Under the pieces are notes generated by a model. That model had not been told where the DNA came from, did not search any database, and saw nothing but the letters and a program-made list of their open reading frames with translations. The translations under genes and the position numbers were made by a program. Below, one piece after another: positions 42,996 through 45,146 of a stretch of DNA of 45,146 nt. Within the stretch, counting starts at the first letter, position 1; every line of letters begins with the position of its first letter. The stretch is from Emcibacteraceae bacterium (GTDB lineage Bacteria > Pseudomonadota > Alphaproteobacteria > Sphingomonadales > Emcibacteraceae), in assembly GCA_028281625.1 (NCBI GenBank), contig JANQJN010000172.1:1-45146 (forward strand), read 5' to 3'.

Positions 42996-44171
42996 ATGCA
43001 CAACTCATCAGACACAAACTATTTCGCTTCAACAAACACCCGAGGATCAAGAACCAAATTCGGTATCAAAGAACGAGACCGCCTTTCACACATGTACATT
43101 GTTGGAAAAACAGGTACAGGCAAAACAACTTTACTGGAAAACCTAATCCGACAGGACATTAATGCAGGCAGAGGCATAGCATTACTTGACCCACACGGAG
43201 ACCTGGCTGATAAGGTAGTAACAACAATACCACCACATCGTAACAATGACCTTGTATATTTCAATGCACCAGACACAACACAGCCATACGGCATAAACCC
43301 GTTACGTCACGTTATACCAGAACGAAGACCACTTGTAGCTTCTGGCGTGCTAGAGCTTTTCAAAAAAATGTGGGGCAGTTCATGGGGTGTTCAAATGGAA
43401 CACATCTTGAGAAATGTAATTCTCGCATTACTAGATCAACCGAAAGCAGACCTAGCCGATATTCTGCTCCTATTGAACGACAAAGCATTTCGTGCCAACG
43501 CGATTAAGAATATAGATAATGCTCAAGTACAATATTTCTGGTCGGAAGAATTTACGCAAGGAACGTATCAAAAAGGAAGTGCGCTCGCCCCTATTCAAAA
43601 TAAAGTGGGAGCACTACTTACTGACCCAAATTTAAACCGAATACTCACTAGATCTGAAAAGCCATTAGCGTTTAGATCAATCATGGATGAAAGCAACATA
43701 TTGATAGTGAACCTAGCAAAAGGACGCATTGGTGAAGATAGCTCAACCCTCCTCGGTGGTCTTATCGTAACCATGCTTACCCTCGCCTCGTTTAGTCGAG
43801 CAGACACGCCAGAGGCGGATAGAAAACCGTTTTATATTTATGTAGATGAATTTCAAAACTTCGCTACAAAGAGCTTCGAGAACGCGGTATCAGAACTACG
43901 TAAATTCGCTATTTCTTTAACGCTTTCAAATCAGCATTTGCATCAATTAGAGCAAGATGTTCGCTATGGCGTACTTGGCAATGTGGGTACGATCATATCG
44001 TTCAGACTAGGTGCTAAAGATGCGCCACTAATAGCCAAAGAATTTGAACCATATTTCATTGCAAGTGATTTTATGAACCTACCCAATTACCATATTTATC
44101 TTAAATTGATGATAGGCGGCGAACCGTCAAAACCGTTTAGTGCAGTAACCTTATCTGCTTACTATACTTGA
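42996..44171 (+). CDS. Soluble HerA/VirD4-like DNA-translocase ATPase
   Basis: A 391-residue ATPase of the FtsK-HerA class: Walker A VGKTGTGKTTL (36-46), the class mark ALLDPHGDLAD (62-72), Walker B FYIYVDEFQNF (near 281), and the motif LTLSNQHLHQL (near 305-318). It has no membrane helix and lacks the N-terminal region of real coupling proteins such as VirD4/TraD. No relaxase or type IV secretion gene is nearby, so a conjugation role is unlikely; hexameric HerA-like pumps also partner with nucleases in several antiviral systems. Start is ATG 42996 with AGG close by. It is downstream of the AlbA_2 gene and convergent with the XRE gene (4 bp between stops). Confidence 0.85.
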   Translation: MHNSSDTNYFASTNTRGSRTKFGIKERDRLSHMYIVGKTGTGKTTLLENLIRQDINAGRGIALLDPHGDLADKVVTTIPPHRNNDLVYFNAPDTTQPYGINPLRHVIPERRPLVASGVLELFKKMWGSSWGVQMEHILRNVILALLDQPKADLADILLLLNDKAFRANAIKNIDNAQVQYFWSEEFTQGTYQKGSALAPIQNKVGALLTDPNLNRILTRSEKPLAFRSIMDESNILIVNLAKGRIGEDSSTLLGGLIVTMLTLASFSRADTPEADRKPFYIYVDEFQNFATKSFENAVSELRKFAISLTLSNQHLHQLEQDVRYGVLGNVGTIISFRLGAKDAPLIAKEFEPYFIASDFMNLPNYHIYLKLMIGGEPSKPFSAVTLSAYYT

Positions 44172-44175
44172 AAAC

Positions 44176-44988
44176 TTAGAAAGAATAGGATTGCCATATT
44201 TTGGTGACTAATCTACGCAATTCGCTTCGGTTAATGCCGATACCATAAGAGGGTTTTCCATTTTTATCTGGCATTATATACACACCAGTAGCTTCTCCTT
44301 CCTCTGGCGACGCCATTAACAGTGCTTGTTGTGGATTGGAAATGATAAAACCCGTCGACATAAAAGTAGATTGGTCTGATGTTATTGTGCGACAGTGTAG
44401 ATATTCTCTAGCTTCTTTTCCAGTACTTGCATAGAACCACGACGACATAAACCGATCAAACTCATAATACTGACCACCCTCACCAGTAATGTTTTCATTT
44501 ACAAAGTATGTAATGTGTATCTTAAGTTCCAATAAAGAACAGACATTTAGCGCGAAATCATCATAATCATCATAAAAAAAGTTCGGTGCAATAATCCATA
44601 ATGACTTAACACCTTTTTGGTAAAGCCAATTTGGAAGATCATCTGTACTAAGGACTTCATCTCCAAGATGATTTGCAATATCTGGATCGATATTATATTT
44701 GTCCTTAACGAGCTCTTTAATTATCGATTCATAGCTTATCTCATAGACTTCAGCCATTACTCTCAAAATAACCTCGTCAGGGTTGCGCACTTTCCCTGCC
44801 TCTAACTGTGCCATAAGACTTTGCGACATTGCTAGCGCATCATGTTTATCACGGCTGTACATTGATCTGTTTACAATAGCGCTAGCGGCTTCCGTTTGCG
44901 TCATGCCTAGACGAGCCCGCATTACTTTAAGAAATTTACCAAATTCTTTTAGTTCTGGTGAACGCTTAAATTTGGGATTGTTTTTCAT
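44176..44988 (-). CDS. XRE regulator with unknown C-terminal domain
   Basis: A 270-residue protein. Residues about 13-85 form an XRE helix-turn-helix with an inserted loop (FLKVMRARLGMTQTEAASAIVNRSMYSRDKHDALAMSQSLMAQLEAGKVRNPDEVILRVMAEVY split over two helices). Residues 120-270 form a separate alpha/beta domain (KSLWIIAPNFFYDDYDDFALNVCSLLELKIHITYFV, then EYDRF-like EFDRFMSSWF and TGVYIMPDKNGKPSYGIGINRSELRRLV) I cannot name. It may bind a small ligand or partner and control the nearby ATPase/AlbA_2 genes, with which it is convergent. Its promoter would lie in 44989-45146. Confidence 0.8.
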   Translation of the reverse strand: MKNNPKFKRSPELKEFGKFLKVMRARLGMTQTEAASAIVNRSMYSRDKHDALAMSQSLMAQLEAGKVRNPDEVILRVMAEVYEISYESIIKELVKDKYNIDPDIANHLGDEVLSTDDLPNWLYQKGVKSLWIIAPNFFYDDYDDFALNVCSLLELKIHITYFVNENITGEGGQYYEFDRFMSSWFYASTGKEAREYLHCRTITSDQSTFMSTGFIISNPQQALLMASPEEGEATGVYIMPDKNGKPSYGIGINRSELRRLVTKIWQSYSF

Positions 44989-45146
44989 TCAGTATTCCAG
45001 TCAAAAAGTTAACGTATGTCTCAAAAATCACTTGAGAGTGCCACCAGATATATAGCAACAAAATAAGAAAATCAACAAATACTAATAAATAACTATTTTT
45101 ATGGTTGATTATTACATATTACTGATTTATTAATAAATAATAATAT
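44989..45146. promoter_or_regulatory. AT-rich upstream region of the XRE gene at the window edge
   Basis: Contains the inverted repeat AATCAAC (45070-45076) / GTTGATT (45104-45110) and AATAAAT repeats. It should hold the XRE promoter and operator; no gene is seen. Confidence 0.35.

Larger units (their letters stand above)
32645..45146. mobile_element. Genomic island integrated at tRNA-Arg (right end outside the window)
   Basis: From the tRNA to the window edge the gene content changes: tyrosine integrase, excisionase-like HTH protein, large serine recombinase, several XRE regulators, ATPases and unknown small proteins, with no housekeeping gene. There is no relaxase, type IV secretion set, phage capsid or terminase gene in view, so it looks like a defence or satellite-type island rather than a full conjugative element or prophage. 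The right border and any target-site repeat are not visible. Confidence 0.8.

Noticed and set aside
42996..44171. Calling the ATPase a conjugative coupling protein (VirD4/TraD)
   Set aside because: No membrane segment and no relaxase or secretion genes in view; HerA-like is the more cautious call.

Overview
The window looks like a chromosome segment of a marine-type, fairly AT-rich alphaproteobacterium. The clues are a CpdR response regulator with its usual signature, a HisN-type histidinol-phosphatase, an E. coli-length PepN and an XrtA/PEP-CTERM type exopolysaccharide glycosyltransferase. The order is not certain; Kordiimonadales or Emcibacterales relatives are only a guess.

Left part (1-32644) is ordinary chromosome. 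From left to right: the start of an exopolysaccharide sugar transferase (minus) divergent from a bifunctional manC, together pointing to surface polysaccharide synthesis; a 1200-residue hybrid sensor kinase with two periplasmic amino-acid-binding-like domains; a YtrA-type GntR regulator with an unknown membrane protein; a YtcJ-like lipoprotein amidohydrolase; a TetR regulator with a DUF1624 membrane protein and twin operators; a second sensor kinase with the same periplasmic modules as the first; a cpdR - arsM-like - pepN set; an N-formylglutamate amidohydrolase-like gene; a polytopic membrane protein; a secreted S9 peptidase; a GAF protein; typA; a lipoprotein phosphodiesterase; two small genes and hisN; a membrane-anchored XRE regulator; an alpha/beta hydrolase with an extra domain; a peroxiredoxin; a dicarboxylate/amino-acid symporter; and tRNA-Arg(CCG).

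Right part (32645-45146, continuing past the edge) is an integrated genomic island. A tyrosine integrase reads away from its stop 6 bp beyond the tRNA 3' end, and its start overlaps an excisionase-like HTH gene. Then come an acidic small protein, a secreted protein with a small membrane partner, a roughly 500-bp noncoding region full of inverted and direct repeats, a RuvC-fold protein that has lost key acidic residues paired with an XRE regulator, a P-loop ATPase, a 53-residue acidic protein, a large serine recombinase, a 40-residue membrane peptide, an AlbA_2 (Schlafen-type) protein, a soluble HerA/VirD4-like ATPase, and a convergent XRE regulator with an unknown C-terminal domain. No relaxase, conjugation machinery or phage structural gene is seen.

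The strongest candidates for something undescribed are the AlbA_2 + HerA-like ATPase + XRE cluster (possible defence or DNA-processing module), the structured noncoding locus at 36600-36820 beside the degenerate RuvC-like gene, and the pair of sensor kinases that share sensory modules but carry different transmitter classes. All functional statements are read from sequence by eye; no database search was run.
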